Source: Muraenolepis orangiensis (Eukaryota > Chordata > Actinopteri > Gadiformes > Muraenolepididae). Taken from it: DNA of 64,000 nucleotides. The stretch is taken from contig JANIIK010000550.1 in NCBI GenBank assembly GCA_027704905.1, forward strand, positions 1 through 64,000. Reading direction: 5' to 3'. The translations under genes and the position numbers were made by a program. The notes beneath the pieces are model-generated. The model ran no database searches. It saw nothing but the letters and a program-made list of their open reading frames with translations, and had not been told where the DNA came from. Below, piece after piece: positions 48,247 to 60,345 of this stretch (positions within the stretch are counted from its first letter, which is position 1; every line of letters starts with the position of its first letter).

Positions 48247-49769
48247 TAGTGATGTGTCGGTCGCTCAAAGAGCCGGCTCTTTTTAGTGAACGACGGGAGC
48301 CGGCTCGCACCCGCGAACGAGCCGTTATTAATTGTTTACGGGTGCTCCGCGTACATGCAGTGACTGAATGTCACTGTCATGACTGCATGTCATGCTGTGC
48401 ATCACGTGAGGATAGATAAGGAGGGAGGGGCGGCGTGTGCTCAGTGCTGATAGCTGAACAGAGGGAGGGGTGACACTTCACACGGTGAAGTGTCAGTTTG
48501 CGTCGCGCAAATAAGATGAGTGAAAGTAGGAAAAGAAGCAGCATTTGGCTGCATTTTAACAATTGTGCAAACAAAGGCAGAATGCAGAATTTGCAACATG
48601 AAGCTCTCATATAGAGCAGGGTCCACAAACCACCTCCACAGGCACTTGAGAACTGTGCATCCAACAGTTCAGTTGGAAGAAAAAAGGCAGACTGCCTGCT
48701 TCTGCCAGTGGTCTACTCCACCTGTTGCTACTGCAGCTACAGGATCTACCCCCCATGCGTCAGGTACCCAAACACCAACAGCTACACAGACCTCAATAAG
48801 CCAATTTATATCAAAGGCAGTGAATGACCCCAGCTAGACAGAACATAGTGGATGAAGAATTGGCCAAAATGATTGCAAGTGATTTCCAACCATTTTCCAT
48901 TGTGGAGGACAAGGGATTCCGAAGCTTCACACATGCTCTCAATCCAATGTATGTTTTAAAACAGGGCAGATAATAACAGAGAGAAGAAACCGGATCAACC
49001 CTCTAAGCTGAGGCACTTCCTCTTCCTCAATGCCAATCTGCCTTGAAAAGAAGAAGAAAAGGTTAGTTTGATAGTTGACGGTGGTAAGTTCATTAGAGAC
49101 TGTTTTATACTGCTGTTTTGCACACTACAATACATTTATTTTTATTATGGTTTTTTTATGACAGAGACTGTTATTTGCTGCTGTTTTTAGCATTGCAATA
49201 TATTTATTTTCATTATGTTATTTATTTATGATTATTTATATTTTTTAAGATTTTATGTCAGCTGTTGCTGACAGCTGTCTTTTGTTCTATAGTTTATACT
49301 GAAATAGAGCCCTGCTGTTTTGTTAGGGCTTTTTGTTTAAATAAAAATGTCAAATATACAAAAATACAGTAGCTGTCCTTATTTTAAATGTCTATGCTTA
49401 AGTTGTTCTAGGTGTTGCTATCTGCTTTGTGTAGCGTGGTTCTACAAGCAAGTCAGTGCATTCATTGGGTGGTATCAGAGTTACAAGGGTCTGGAAATGC
49501 AATGAAAACAATTGGCCACAGCAATCATTTATATTAAAATAAAATTTGTACTTTTGAATACTTCAGTACAAAGGATGTATTGAATAATTTAAGTGATATA
49601 TGTGTACACATATAAATAATTAGTCAAAATAGGGCTAAATTTGATTGAATTATAAAAGGTATATGTGGTAAAATAGAAGAGCCGTTTGGGAGCCGAAAGA
49701 GCCGGCTCTTCTTGGTGAGCCGAGCCAAATGAGCCGGCTCACTCAAAAGAGCCGGAATTCCCATCACTA
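48247..49769 (+). mobile_element. hAT element 3 (non-autonomous, complete ends)
   Basis: 1523 bp, from TAGTGATGTG to CCATCACTA, with GAGCCGGCTC repeats near both ends. The BED finger begins at ATG 48516 but a 2-bp deletion after N-N-C-A-N breaks the frame. Traces of the later transposase and extreme C-terminus are at about 48835-49050. The 8-bp flanks differ (CCAGGCAT versus GTGCACGG), so they do not come from a single insertion event. Confidence 0.83.
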
Positions 49770-50510
49770 GTGCACGGGACACAGAGCAGTGACAAAGAAC
49801 ACTCGTCGTGTCTTCCTTCAAGCTCCTTCTCGTGGTTCGCTACGATATTTCTGTGCACCAAATCAAGGCTCTAATTGGAGGAAACTGTTGTGGTTTTGCT
49901 GAAGTAAGAGTGTACTTCACGCAACATTACACTCAAATTAATGGAAGAATATATCTAACTAAATACATAAACCAAGCGTCATTATGTTATGATACAATCA
50001 TTTCAAGTACTAGATCTAATTAACTAAATGTATGGAGTAGCAAACATGATGTAAAACATTTGGTTCGATTATGTTAAATATAAGAGACAATTATAACATT
50101 GAATATGTTGTGTAGTGTATGTATTCACACTTCATTTGTGTTTTATATATTCCTACATCAAATAGATTTGGGTATGTGTTATTTCCTTATAATTAAGACT
50201 TCATGACAATAATTTGTCAGGCAGGCGATACCGCAGTATCAAGTGCCGCACAAATACTCAGGGACAGCTTCCAGTCAGGCCATCAGGCTGCTGAACAAGG
50301 GCGGATAGCATGGGTCGAAACAGGTGGCCTGCGGGCCATTGGTGGCCCTCCAGCAATAATATTTTGCCCGGAAGATTATTTTGAGAAAAACATAATAATA
50401 ATTATTACATTATCGGATTGACAGTCGCACATATAGGCTATAATGTCCGAATCGAGAATGCAGTGACATTCTCCGCCAGGGCTGTACTGGCCATCTGGCA
50501 TACTGTGGGC
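49770..50510 (+). other. UGT1 upstream duplicated flank
   Basis: Homologous to 11223-11975 and 55597-56330. No gene visible. Contains a GGTGGCCTGCGGGCC interspersed-repeat motif at about 50323. Confidence 0.7.
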
Positions 50511-50514
50511 CAAC

Positions 50515-50760
50515 GTGCTCACAATAATCGCGCATTAACCCCCCTTGCATTTTATAAATTGCATTTTAATTTTTTATATATTTAACTTTATACAGTTTTT
50601 TTTAACTTATTTTTATTCTATTGTTTTTTTATAACTGCTGACTGTCGTCGGGTATTGCACATAAGATTATCACTCACTGCTTATACTTGTGTAAACTGTG
50701 AAGTGACAATAAACTTGACTTGACTTGAATTATTTATTTGTATACTGAAATTATTTCAAT
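50515..50760 (+). repeat. LINE-like 3' tail upstream of UGT1
   Basis: T-rich sequence ending GAAGTGACAATAAACTTGAC with short CTTGA repeats (about 50698-50728), like fish non-LTR 3' ends. Absent upstream of UGT2. Confidence 0.55.
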
Positions 50761-50778
50761 TTTTCCCCCCCCTCAAAA

Positions 50779-52359
50779 ATGGCCAAAGGTTCAAAGAAAA
50801 TGCACTTGGTTTGGATCACCGTCCTCTTCTGCCCAGCCGTCGTGTTGGCGGGAAACGTGCTGGTTTTCCCAGTAGACGGGAGTCACTGGGTGAACATGAA
50901 CATTATTGTTGAAGAGCTTCATGCAAGGGGCCACAGTGTCTCAGTGGTGCGAACACAAGACAGCTGGTACATCAAGGAGAGCTCCCCGTTCTATACTGCA
51001 ATAACACTCAAAATGGACGGTGGCTTTGATCATGAATTCTTCACTATATTTGTTGGTAGACTTCTGGAGATCCAGAGGAAGGGAAGGTCTTCCTGGGCTC
51101 GTTTGGAACTGGAAATGGAGGAAATGAAGGCAATGTCCATCCTGCACAAGAAGTGGGCCGAATTGATTGAGCATATTTTTGACGACAAACACTTTATGGA
51201 GTCTTTAAGGGCCGCAAAATTTGACGTGGTTCTGACAGACCCGTTCACACTAACTGGTGTGATGGTTGCCCGCCACTTAGATCTGCCTTTAGTCTTTAAT
51301 GTGAGATGGACATTTGAAGGCCATTTTAATATTGCCCCTTCACCTCTTTCTTATATTCCACTTGCAGGGACGGAGCTTTCCGATAAGATGAGCTTCCAAG
51401 AAAGAGTTTTGAATATATTTGCTTGCTGCTTCACACAATGTAATATAGCATATTTTATCACATCAAACTATGATGGCTTGATGCAAAAATTCTTTGGCCA
51501 AGATTCTTTTATTTCCTTTTTTCAAAGAGCTGACCTGTGGCTTATGAGAATTGACTTTGTGTTCGAGTTCCCACGGCCCACCATGCCTAATGTTATCTAT
51601 ATGGGAGGATTTCAATGTAAACCAGCTAAACCTCTTCCTCCACACCTGGAGGACTTTGTCCAGAGTTCAGGAGAGCACGGAGTCATCATTATGTCTCTGG
51701 GGACGCTCATTTCAAGTCTTCCCCGTGAAATATCAGAGGAAATCGCTGCTGCTTTTGCAAAACTGCCTCAGAAAATTATCTGGAGGCATACAGGTAAGCC
51801 GCCAGTGTCTTTAGGCAACAACACATTACTTGTTGATTGGATGCCACAAAATGACCTTTTAGGACACGCGAAAACCAAAGTGTTTGTGGCACACGGAAGA
51901 ACCAATGGAGTGCAAGAGGCTATCTACCACGGAGTTCCCATCCTGGGACTTCCGTTGGTCTTTGACCAACACGACAATCTCTTCAAAATAAAATTTCGAG
52001 GAGCCGGCAAAGTCCTAAATATATTCACTATGAACAGTAACAGCTTTCTAGAAGGCATTAAAGATGTCATTCATGAACCCTCATACAGGATAAACATGCG
52101 GCGACTCGCTAGACTCAGTAGGGACCTGCCAATAAGGCCATTAGACCTCGCCCTCTTCTGGATAGAGTATGTGATACGGAACAAAGGTGCAGCTCACCTG
52201 AGAACAGAGTCCTACACAATGCCTTGGTATTCCTACCACTCGGTAGATGTTATCCTGTTTTTATTAGGAATTGGGCTGATAATGCTCCTGACCTTTGTTG
52301 TGTTAGTCAAGAGACTGTTCTTCTGTGTCTGTGGCAGAATAAAACGCAAACGTGACTAA
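50779..52359 (+). CDS. UDP-glucuronosyltransferase, UGT5-like, single exon
   Basis: 526 aa. UGTs transfer glucuronic acid from UDP-glucuronate to small lipophilic molecules on the luminal side of the ER. Visible: signal peptide (about 1-24), catalytic pair His36 (DGSHW) and Asp154 (LTDPF), donor-binding signature from about 355 (WMPQNDLLGHAKTKVFVAHG), a membrane span (about 490-512), and a cytosolic dibasic tail (KRKRD). A full-length, intronless frame is typical of the teleost UGT5 group. Odd point: residue 374 is Arg (codon AGA 51898-51900) where the family and UGT2 here have Gly in HGGTNG, next to the sugar-nucleotide site, so catalysis may be impaired. Divergent neighbour of a CALHM unit. 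No recognisable promoter beyond the duplicated flank. Confidence 0.93.
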   Translation: MAKGSKKMHLVWITVLFCPAVVLAGNVLVFPVDGSHWVNMNIIVEELHARGHSVSVVRTQDSWYIKESSPFYTAITLKMDGGFDHEFFTIFVGRLLEIQRKGRSSWARLELEMEEMKAMSILHKKWAELIEHIFDDKHFMESLRAAKFDVVLTDPFTLTGVMVARHLDLPLVFNVRWTFEGHFNIAPSPLSYIPLAGTELSDKMSFQERVLNIFACCFTQCNIAYFITSNYDGLMQKFFGQDSFISFFQRADLWLMRIDFVFEFPRPTMPNVIYMGGFQCKPAKPLPPHLEDFVQSSGEHGVIIMSLGTLISSLPREISEEIAAAFAKLPQKIIWRHTGKPPVSLGNNTLLVDWMPQNDLLGHAKTKVFVAHGRTNGVQEAIYHGVPILGLPLVFDQHDNLFKIKFRGAGKVLNIFTMNSNSFLEGIKDVIHEPSYRINMRRLARLSRDLPIRPLDLALFWIEYVIRNKGAAHLRTESYTMPWYSYHSVDVILFLLGIGLIMLLTFVVLVKRLFFCVCGRIKRKRD

Positions 52360-53524
52360 CAATTGCTAGCATGTGTTTATATTGGTTTGTATACGGTATT
52401 CAATATACCTATCGATCGTTTTTCGATTGGATTTGTGTAAAATATAGTATACTCACTGTGCAACACTTGTTTGGTGCAATATGGATATTTGGTCCCAAGA
52501 ATCGTGCAAAAAAAAAAAAGTCTAAATGATATTTCGACTTTATTCTCAACATTTCGACTTTATTCTCGACATGCAAAATAAATTAAAAATCTTCCTCTCA
52601 TTTTTTTGTTTGTTATGCCTGGCCCTAATACTCTTCCGTACTTATGTGGCAAATGTTTAACAAGATTAAATTAAAGTGTGAAGGTTCATTTCAAGTTGGA
52701 AAAAGGGAAGTGCTGAATCTATTGACAACAAATTGTTAAATAAAAAACGAATCAGTCATAAATGTATTCAAGGTAATCAATTCATATGTAGATCATCACC
52801 CAGATCTGGTTAATCAATTGATATTGTATTGGCATATCTAATGGTGCCCTGACACCATAGCGATCACCAGTTGCGTATTGTTGCGAATAAAAAATAGTGG
52901 TCATAAGTTCCGAACGCAACTCACACGCAACTAATAGGTTTTATAGGTTTGAAGTACGCAACAAGCACGCAGGTGATCGCAGACACGCAGAGTAAGTTCG
53001 GAAATTTTGAACATGTTCAATAATTCTCTGCGAATGCCTGCGAGCAATTTATACGCAACAGGCACGCTACGCACACAACACGATCGCAACAGGTACGCGG
53101 CTTGGCCACGCCCCCTGTCAACCACCGTAACTGTGACATGACCGACGTCAACTCAAACAACTCAAACGCAACTCGTAAGTTCTGCACGCAACCCACACGC
53201 AACCCATAGGTCGAATAGGTTACAAATTGACAAAATTGTTGATTTCCGTTGCGTTTGGTTCGTATACAAATATTTTTTACACGCAACTCATAGGTTTCAG
53301 CATACGCTATGGTGTGAGGGCACCATAAAGTAATAAAGGGAATGTTTGAAAAAAACAATCGCTTGTTAAATAAAGTTTCTCATTGGAAATAAATTGCATG
53401 CTGCAGAAGTCTGATCTTTGGCAACATGTATCAATGTAACATGATTGGATCCACAACTCAATATGCATAAATAGGGTGCCTTGTGCTCGATTGCTTTGCA
53501 GATTTGTAGAAATGCCAATGAAAT
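52360..53524 (+). other. UGT1 3' flank
   Basis: Noncoding. Two ATTTCGACTTTATTCTC repeats at about 52531-52568, then a region rich in ACGCAAC motifs (52870-53300) that recurs at 11980-12566. No gene seen. Confidence 0.65.
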
Positions 53525-54171
53525 CCCTCAACAGCACCCTATTCTAGTATAGGATAGCTGGATAGATAGACGTTGGTGCACCTACCACTGTATAGGCGGA
53601 CTGGGTTTGTAGAAGCATCACATCAACTTTTAGTATCAAATGTAAGGTCCTCTTTGGTTATACTAGTTTTTAATATTTCATAATGAATGTGATTATGATG
53701 TGTTGTCATGCAATGTTTTGTAATCATATACTATACTTTTAATAAAACAAATGTATTTTATTTGTCAAACAACTTGGTTAAAATAAAAGAAGTCTGGCCA
53801 ACATTATATTCATGAATGAATTAATCGTGGCAACAACATCTTACAAAATATTGTCAAATAAAGTATACTGTTGAACAATTTCTCTCGCAATGTGCAATGC
53901 ATAACTTTTTATCCTCGTCTACAGACTGGCAAAGCGGCATACGTTTAATAGTATCCTACAAAACCCTAGTTACATGGTTATACATCCCGAATTAAGATGA
54001 ATCACACGGCTGTTTAAACAGTTATATGCTAATCAAACAATTATTGAAATAACAGTTTGCACAGATGGTTTGCTAGAATCTGTCCTTGTGGCTTAGGCTC
54101 TGTTATGAGCACATAACATGTTTCTTTTTGGTTTCCCCAAACCCAATATTCAGTCCTTCTTGTTGGGTTCT

Positions 54172-55185
54172 TCAGACCAAGGAGGAGGAAACCCTTAATT
54201 GAAAGTACTTCTTCTTCTTCTTCTCCTCCTCCTCCTCCTTCTTCTGCTCACAGCACTGTCTGATCCCATATGCCATGAGTCCCACACAGATGATTATCAG
54301 AAAGATAATGCCTGTACACTGTGAAAGGAAAAGGAGAGTAAAGTAACAGTGCACGTTCATAAATAATACAATTATTAAATGGTATCAGGATGTACTATTT
54401 GGTCATTACGCAGACACTGTTATTCAAAGTAACTCACAGTTTACAAAAATACAGGGCATTAAGGAGCATGCTCGTCATCTCGAATAACGCAAGATTGCCA
54501 ACAGGTAGACTACAGACATGTTTGGACCGAACCCCCAACCTTTCGACTATAACTAACCACTAAACTATCCTGCCCCCAATTTTAATAATGCAATGTTATT
54601 TATACACTTATAATTGTAACGGGTCATTCATTTTCATTATGGATGTATTTGTAGAGTGCATCCTTGACCCCCGTAAATCTATGCAATTCATTTAGAGATC
54701 ATTCTTCCACTCACCTGAGATCGAAAAAAAAAATCCTGGGAGCGAAGCATGAGCTTTAGAGGGACAGCCCCCTCACTTGTTGGCTCACACCAATTTTGAG
54801 GAGCTGCCTTGTCCACTTTCACATATCTGCCTTCCCAGTCTGTCAAAGCACAGGCAAGGTACCGGCCGTCCAGGAACATTAAAGTCTGCCAAACGACAGC
54901 GGGGACAAAACTTGAGAAGATACATAATAGAGTTTTTCGGTCCCAGGGAGAACAACATCTGCACCTTTGAATGATCAGCATCAACGTGAAGGTCATGACA
55001 GCAGGGATAACGAAGAACGCAGATGAAAACACTCTGTTCCATGTGGGCCTGCAAGGACACTGAAACTCCAACTCCACCAGCTTCTCTAGTCCCATGAGGA
55101 TAAAGCTAAAAGCTACGTTTGATATCACAGGACTGTCGGTAAGCACCTTCCTCAGCCCGGTATTCCATTGTTTACTAATTCCCAT
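54172..55185 (-). CDS. CALHM-like channel, copy E (two exons)
   Basis: Exon 1 55185-54715 (157 codons) and exon 2 54318-54172 (48 codons plus stop) give 205 aa. FQCPC is at Cys42/Cys44 region, with one extra residue near the start (MGISKQW) and two more around RCRCCSPWD; FLDGRYLACA and WCEP are present. Exon 2 has TM4 (IIFLIIICVGLMAYG) followed by a highly charged tail, a Lys/Glu run encoded by a CTT/CCT-type triplet repeat (54203-54245), ending SSSLV. It is the most diverged intact copy. Donor and acceptor sites are intact. Head-to-head with the UGT2 pseudogene. Confidence 0.8.
54401..54577 (-). mobile_element. SINE in CALHM E intron
   Basis: Same element and position as in B, C and D. Confidence 0.72.
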
Positions 55186-55275
55186 AATAAACTGACCAGA
55201 AAATAAATAAAACAAACTGTTAAAAACCCAAAAGCGGAGCCACAAAAAAAGGGAAGTGCTGAAGTGCATTAGCAC

Positions 55276-55434
55276 CAGGAAGTATTACGTAACGGCCCGG
55301 GGGGCGTGGCCGCGAAAGTGGTGAGGGGGAACTGGGGGTTGTGGGTAATATGTTTCGGGTTATGTTCTCTTGTATTCTGTTGGGTTACAGAACATATGTG
55401 GGTTAATTTATGGGTGTGTTACGTTTTGGTTATT

Positions 55435-55479
<45 letters not shown>

Positions 55480-55596
55480 TGTGTGTGTCTGTGTCTGTGT
55501 GTGTGTGTGAGAGCTTTGGTGAGAGTGTCGGTTCAGGAAGTTGCGTGTCATGTTGTTTCCTGGGTGGTTAATAAATTCTGACTCTGGGGTGGAGAG
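55276..55596. promoter_or_regulatory. CALHM E / UGT2 shared 5' flank
   Basis: TTACGTAA at 55285-55292, GC block with GGGCGTGG (55293-55312) but without the YY1-type CCATTT, GT/CTGT microsatellite 55434-55509. Continues into the intact hAT target GCACGGGACACAGAG (55600). Confidence 0.5.
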
Positions 55597-56355
55597 GTGC
55601 ACGGGACACAGAGCAGTGACAAAGAACACTCGTCGTGTCTTCCTTCAAGCTCCTTCTCGGGGTTCGCTACAATATTTTTGTGCACCAAATCAAGGCTCTA
55701 ATTGGAGGAAACTGTAGTGGTTTTGCTGAAGTAAGAGTGTACTTCACGCAACATTACACTCAAATGAATGGAAGAATATATCTAACTAAATACATAAACC
55801 AAGCGTCATTATGTTATGATACAATCATTTCAAGTACTAGATCTAATTAACTAAATGTATGGAGTAGCAAACATGATGTAAAACATTTGGTTCGATTATG
55901 TTAAATATAAGAGACAATTATAACGTTGAATATGTTGTGTAGTGTATGTATTCACACTTCATTTGTGTTTTGTATATTCCTACATCAAATAGATTTGGGC
56001 ATGTGTTATTTCCTTATAATTAAGACTTTATGACAATAATTTGTCAGGCAGGCGATACTGCAGTATCAAGTACCGCACAAATACTCAGGGACAGCTTCCA
56101 GTCAGGCAATCAGGCTGCTGAACAAGGGCGTATAGCATGGGTCGAAACAGGCGGCCCGCGAGCCATTGGTGGCCCTCCAGCAATAATATTTGGCCCGGAA
56201 GATTATTTTGAGAAAAAAGAAAAAGATTATTATTATATTATCGGATTGACAGTCGCACATATAGGCTATAATGTCCGAATCGAGAATGAAGTGACATTCT
56301 CCACCATCTGGCATACTATGGGCCGATGTTCCCACAAAACTCGCGCAGCAAGCGT

Positions 56356-57857
56356 GCTGGTTTTGCCAGTAGATGGGAGTCACTGGGTGAACATGAACAT
56401 TATTGTTGAAGAGCTTCATGCAAGGGGCCACAGTGTCTCAGTGGTGCGAACAGAAGACAGCTGGTACATCAAGGAGAGCTCCCCGTTCTATACTGCAATA
56501 ACACTCAAAATGGACTGTGGCTTTGATCATGAATTCTTCACTATATTTGTTGGTAGACTTCTGGAGATCCAGAGGAAGGGAAGGTCTTTCTGGGCTCGTT
56601 TGGAACTGGAAATGGAGGAAATGAAGGCAATGTCCATCCTGCACAAGAAGTGGGCTGAATTGATTGAGCATATTTTTGACGACAAACACTTTATGGAGTC
56701 TTTACGGGCCGCAAAATTTGACGTGGTTCTGACGGACCCGTTCACACTAACTGGTGTCATGGTTGCCCGCCACTTAGATCTGCCTTTAGTCTTTAATGTG
56801 AGATGGACATTTGATGGTGAAGGCCATTTTAATATTGCCCCTTCACCTCTTTCTTATATTCCACTTGCAGGGACGGAGCTTTCCGATAAGATGAGCTTCC
56901 AAGAAAGAGTTTTGAATATATTAGCTTACTGCTTCACACAATGTAAAATAGCATATTTTATCAAACTATGATGGCTTGATGCAAAAATTCTTTGGCCAAC
57001 ATTCTTTTATTTCCCTTTTTCAAAGAGCTGACCTGTGGCTTATGAGAATTGACTTTGTGTTCGAGTTCCCATGGCCCACCATGCCTAATGTTATCTATAT
57101 GGGAGGATTTCAATGTAAACCAGCTAAACCTCTTCCTCCACACCTGGAGGACTTTGTCCAGAGTTCAGGAGAGCACGGAGTCATTATTATGTCTCTGGGG
57201 ACGCTCATTTCAAGTCTTCCCCGTGAAATATCAGAGGAAATCGCTGCTGCTTTTGCAAAACTGCCTCAGAAAATTATCTGGAGGCATACAGGTAAGCCGC
57301 CAGTGTCTTTAGGCAACAACACTTTACTTGTTGATTGGATGCCACAAAATGACCTTTTAGGACACGCGAAAACCAAAGTGTTTGTGGCACACGGAGGAAC
57401 CAATGGAGTGCAAGAGGCTATCTACCACGGAGTTCCCATCCTGGGACTTCCGTTGGTCTTTGACCAACACGACAATCTCTTCAAAATAAAATTTCGAGGA
57501 GCCGGCAAAGTCCTAAATATATTCACTATGAACAGTAACAGCTTTCTAGAAGGCATTAAAGATGTCATTCATGAACCCTCATACGGGATAAACATGCGGC
57601 GACTCGCTAGACTCAGTAGGGACCTGCCAATAAAGCCATTAGACCTCGCCCTCTTCTGGATAGAGTATGTGATACGGAACAAAGGTGCAGCTCACCTGAG
57701 AACAGAGTCCTACACAATGCCTTGGTATTCCTACCACTCGGTAGATGTTATCGTGTTTTTATTAGGAATTGGGCTGATAATGCTCCTGACCTTTGTTGTG
57801 TTAGTCAAGAGACTATTCTTCTGTGTCTGTGGCAGAATACAACGCAAACGTGACTAA
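56356..57857 (+). pseudogene. UGT5-like pseudogene (UGT2)
   Basis: About 95 percent or more identical to UGT1 by eye but broken twice. The signal peptide and start region are missing: homology begins at GTGCTGGTTTT, directly joined to upstream flank, so the open frame from 56030 has no ER-targeting leader. A 5-bp deletion near 56960 (ATTTTATCAAACTATG versus ATTTTATCACATCAAAC) shifts the frame to a stop at 56969-56971. The second half (56976-57857) is open and keeps the canonical HGGTNG, membrane span and basic tail. It also has an extra in-frame Asp-Gly codon pair (56814-56820). Not expected to give active enzyme. Confidence 0.88.
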
Positions 57858-57970
57858 CAATGGCTGGCATGTGTTTATATTGGTTTGTATATGGTATTCA
57901 ATATACCTATCGATCTATTGACAACAAATTGTTAGATAAAAAACGAATCAGTCATAAATGAATTTAAGGC

Positions 57971-58850
57971 AGTGGTGAAGCGTCAGGGCCTTCAAGGTAT
58001 TCAGAGAAGACCCTGGAACTCTCAGATGAATCCAAAAAAATTTAATTTAATAAAATGTAATACAATTTAAATAAAATGAATAAATGAGAATGGTATCTGT
58101 GTTGTTATCTGTTATATTACAGTGTTACGTTGATTTGTTTTTCTCGGTCCATGCACTACGCATTTGAGTGGTTTTGTGTTGAAAAAACAATGCAACCAAT
58201 CAGATATTTGTCTGGGTTACTGGGAAGAATATCCTTCAACCAAAGTATTCCCGATGACTTTGGCCCTTAGACTGAATGAGAGCGTACGTTTGGATTGACA
58301 ATTTGATCAACCAATCATATAGTCATTTGCAGCCAATGGGCGTATTCTTTCAGATTTCCCCACAGCCCAATGGGGAGCTAGAAGGTATACTGGCTGGAGT
58401 GAGAGGGGATCTAGCATAGTGCTAGGTTTTTTCTACGTAGGATTTTACGTCAAAATGGCAACAGGCGAAGATGATCTCATTGCGGATTTATTGTCGGAAC
58501 CATTTTCAAGACGACCATTCAATGTAAAGATGGACATTATTAAAAAGGCCGTCCAATGCCTGACAATCTTGAGCTGAATCAAGTTGTTTAAACTGGCAAT
58601 GTTCGCCATTTTCAGGCTAGCAACTGGGAAAGATCCCCGTGGCTAATGGGCTCTACTAGCCACAAGAGGCTCTACTGATGGGAGTGCTTGCTATTTGGGA
58701 CCGACCAGAGGGCATGGAATTGGAAAGGCAACTTATTTAGGATCTGAAAAGCGATCAGCTTTATGACCGGGTTATCGATCCATCCAGAAGGACAGGAGAA
58801 TGGATTTGGTCTTTAAGTGAACATCATTGATGAGTGAGACTCATTTGTCT
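57971..58850 (+). mobile_element. ZMYM1-type hAT transposon fragment
   Basis: Begins CAGTGGTGAAGCG, a hAT-like end at about 57969. From ATG 58454 the plus strand encodes MATGEDDLIADLL and SRRPF, then, with frameshifts and stops, WLMGS-like and LLFGT-like pieces (to about 58800), the pattern of a TTF/ZMYM1-type transposase N-terminus. Decayed and truncated. Confidence 0.6.
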
Positions 58851-59002
58851 TTGCTGGTTTCGTCTCAGTGTTGCGTCTCGTTGAGCTGGTTGTTGCATTT
58901 TGTTTCCACACACTTGTTGACTGATTAGTTAATGGCTGTCTTGGGTTTGTTAAGCATTGTTGTGCATTTAAATTGAGTTTTGACTTGATCTTTCTTTCCA
59001 TC

Positions 59003-59217
59003 GCTTAACGTGAAAAGACTTAACGTAACTAAGAGTTACAAAACCGCGATCAATAATCACCTAATTTGCATATGTCTTGTCATTAGCACTTTCACCTTTT
59101 CACTTAAATTTTGACAGGTGAAAGTGCTAATGACAAGACATACGCCAGAGATATTTGGTGATTATTGATCTGTTTAGGTTCTTTAAGTTACGTTAAGCCT
59201 TTTCTCGTGAAGCTTGT
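59003..59217. repeat. Foldback (MITE-like) repeat
   Basis: Imperfect inverted repeat. Outer arms share CTTAACGTAACTTA-like sequence, inner arms GTCTTGTCATTAGCACTTTC and its complement, with a ~21-nt loop at about 59097-59117. No coding capacity. Confidence 0.85.
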
Positions 59218-59619
59218 TAGACCTTCCCTTTAACCGATAGCCTGTGTGTGGTGGTCTGTGGTGGTCTGTTACTTCACTACATTTCATACCTTTGATAACT
59301 ATGGTACACTTGGGAATGGGCTGCGACAATCTGATCTTCCTAAATGAGATAAGGCATAAAGTGACTCCTCCGTGACGTCAGTCTGACTAGAACAACCGAA
59401 TGTTCGAATGGAGGGGTTCCCAAAGTTCGCTGGACCCCGAGGGGGGGGGGGGGGGGGGGTCGCGAGATGATTTCAGAATCCTCTTGATGTGACCATGTAA
59501 GTCTGTTTAATATGTAAGGGTGACGAATAAAGGAATTCTGATTCCGACAGATTCACGACTATCATTTGCAGCTGAAAAAAAGCCACACACAATTTTCGCA
59601 ATCACGATTAATCGATTAA
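59218..59619. other. Noncoding stretch with G-run
   Basis: A run of about 19 G at 59441-59459 preceded by CCCCGA. Otherwise no feature recognised. Confidence 0.5.
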
Positions 59620-60050
59620 TGTTGTTGCCATTAATCGTGGCAACAACATCTTACAAAATATTGTTAAATAAAGTATACTGTTGAACAATTTCTCTCGCAA
59701 TGTGCAATGCATAACTGTTTATCCTCGTCTACAGACTGGCAAAGCAGCATACGTTTTATAGTATCCTACAAAACCCTAGTTACATGGTTATACATCCCGA
59801 ATTAAGATGAATCACACGGCTGTTTAAACAGTTATATGCTAATCAAACAATTATTGAAATAACAGTTTGCACAGATGGTTTGCTAGAATCTGTCCTTGTG
59901 GCTTAGGCTCTGTTATGAGCACATAACATGTTTCTTTTTGGTTTCCCCAAACCCAATATTCAGTCCTTCTTGTTGGGTTCTTCAGGCCAAGGAGGAAACC
60001 CATGATTGAAAGTGGGTTGTGTGGTACTTCTTCTTCTTCTGCTCCTCCTC
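59620..60050 (-). other. CALHM copy F: 3' flank fragment only
   Basis: Matches the 3' flank of copy E from about 53817 to 54240 and reaches the end of exon 2 before being cut by the BEL LTR at 60051. The CALHM body is absent. Confidence 0.75.
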
Positions 60051-60345
60051 TGTAGACGCAGAAACCGATTTGTAGAATTTCTATATATGTTTGGTGTCAT
60101 ATTTATGTTTGAACTCTAGGGGGCGCACCACCTCTATTATAAGTAACCTTGCTGATCAGTGTAATGCATGCACCTGTTAAGGAGACACCTGTTTTCCTAC
60201 CTGTTTCACTGTTTGGAACTGATAAATTGAGCAACTGACAACCGTTCTGATTTAACCATTTATTCATTATTATTCTTTTTTGGACAATAAAACCCTGCAA
60301 ACTACACCAGTCGCAACTTGGACATTGTACTATATTTGCATCACA
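60051..60345 (+). repeat. 5' LTR of a second BEL/Pao element
   Basis: Begins TGTAGACGCAG; first ~135 bp match 1422-1557. AATAAA at about 60287. The 3' border is uncertain (somewhere near TTTGCATCACA, 60336-60346). Confidence 0.7.

Noticed and set aside
56030..56355. N-terminal extension of the UGT2 frame as a real leader
   Set aside because: The sequence is duplicated noncoding flank shared with 11650-11975 and 50200-50515, and it has no signal peptide.
59441..59459. G-run as a quadruplex regulatory site
   Set aside because: A simple homopolymer prone to length error; no other evidence.
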